DNA of 5,480 nucleotides from JBBSEZ01 sp038239195. Lineage in GTDB: Bacteria > Planctomycetota > Planctomycetia > Gemmatales > Gemmataceae. The notes beneath the pieces were generated by a model that worked only from the letters and a program-made list of their open reading frames with translations, searched no databases and was not told the DNA's origin. The translations under genes were made by a program, and so were the position numbers. This document shows positions 5,390-5,480 of this stretch, in pieces. The first letter of the stretch is position 1. Each line of letters begins with the position of its first letter. Location: positions 1 through 5,480 of the forward strand of contig JBBSEZ010000566.1 in assembly GCA_038239195.1 (NCBI GenBank), written 5' to 3'.

Positions 5390-5480
5390 ATGAGCTCGGT
5401 GCCCTCCGACGTGCCGGCGGTCAACGCCTTTCGCTACGGCTGGCGCTTCGTCCCGCGCGCGCTGCCGGACGGCCGAACGG
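5390..5480 (+). CDS. N-terminus of a probable Uma2-family (DUF820-like) protein (3'-partial)
   Basis: Thirty codons are visible before the window ends. The ATG at 5390 has a strong Shine-Dalgarno, GGGAGG (5378-5383), 6 bp upstream, which fixes the start. The segment NAFRYGWRFVPRALPDGRT (residues 12-30) resembles the N-terminal 'NPFRYGWRYVRR.LPDG' stretch I recall in planctomycete Uma2 proteins. These carry a restriction-endonuclease-like fold, are often highly multiplied in such genomes, and have uncertain function. The conserved catalytic region would lie downstream, outside the window, so the family call rests on the leader alone. The gene probably has its own promoter, 78 bp after the FHA stop. 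Confidence 0.6.
   Translation, partial: MSSVPSDVPAVNAFRYGWRFVPRALPDGRT

Overview
The window is very GC-rich, with strongly GC-biased third codon positions. It looks like a planctomycete chromosome, most likely of the Gemmata/Gemmataceae group. This is inferred from protein style only: an FHA protein with a C-terminal 'LADALEEAGCDD..LLA.CR' tail, a 'FRYGWRFV.R.LPDG' N-terminus resembling planctomycete Uma2-family proteins, and PAS-SpoIIE signalling proteins. No rRNA, tRNA, CRISPR array or insertion sequence was recognised.

Layout. Bases 1-165 hold the 3' end of an unidentified plus-strand gene with a helical, basic C-terminus. Bases 354-1892 (+) encode a receiver-like/PAS/SpoIIE (PP2C-type) serine phosphatase. 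Facing it tail to tail, with a 5-bp gap, is a minus-strand gene (1898-2752) for a receiver-like/RsbW-type HATPase, that is, an anti-sigma-factor-like serine kinase. Upstream of that gene on the same strand is a small predicted secreted protein (2829-3167). A 372-bp divergent intergenic region (3168-3539) carries two perfect inverted repeats and promoter-like words. A plus-strand operon (3540-5311) follows: a TIM-barrel amidohydrolase, an unrecognised 128-residue protein and an FHA-like protein, with gaps of 16 and 4 bp. A new gene, probably Uma2-like, starts at 5390 behind a good Shine-Dalgarno and runs off the window.

How the genes may work together. The phosphatase and the HATPase are the two opposing enzymes of a partner-switching circuit like RsbU/RsbP-RsbW: one dephosphorylates and the other phosphorylates a STAS anti-anti-sigma protein. 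No STAS gene or sigma factor lies in the window. The most distinctive point is that both enzymes carry an N-terminal receiver-fold domain lacking the phosphoacceptor Asp and other catalytic residues. The FHA protein nearby likewise lacks most canonical phosphothreonine-binding residues. The locus therefore has three phospho-signalling folds that look unable to do their textbook chemistry, and these may act as protein-protein docking modules. This is inference from motifs read by eye.
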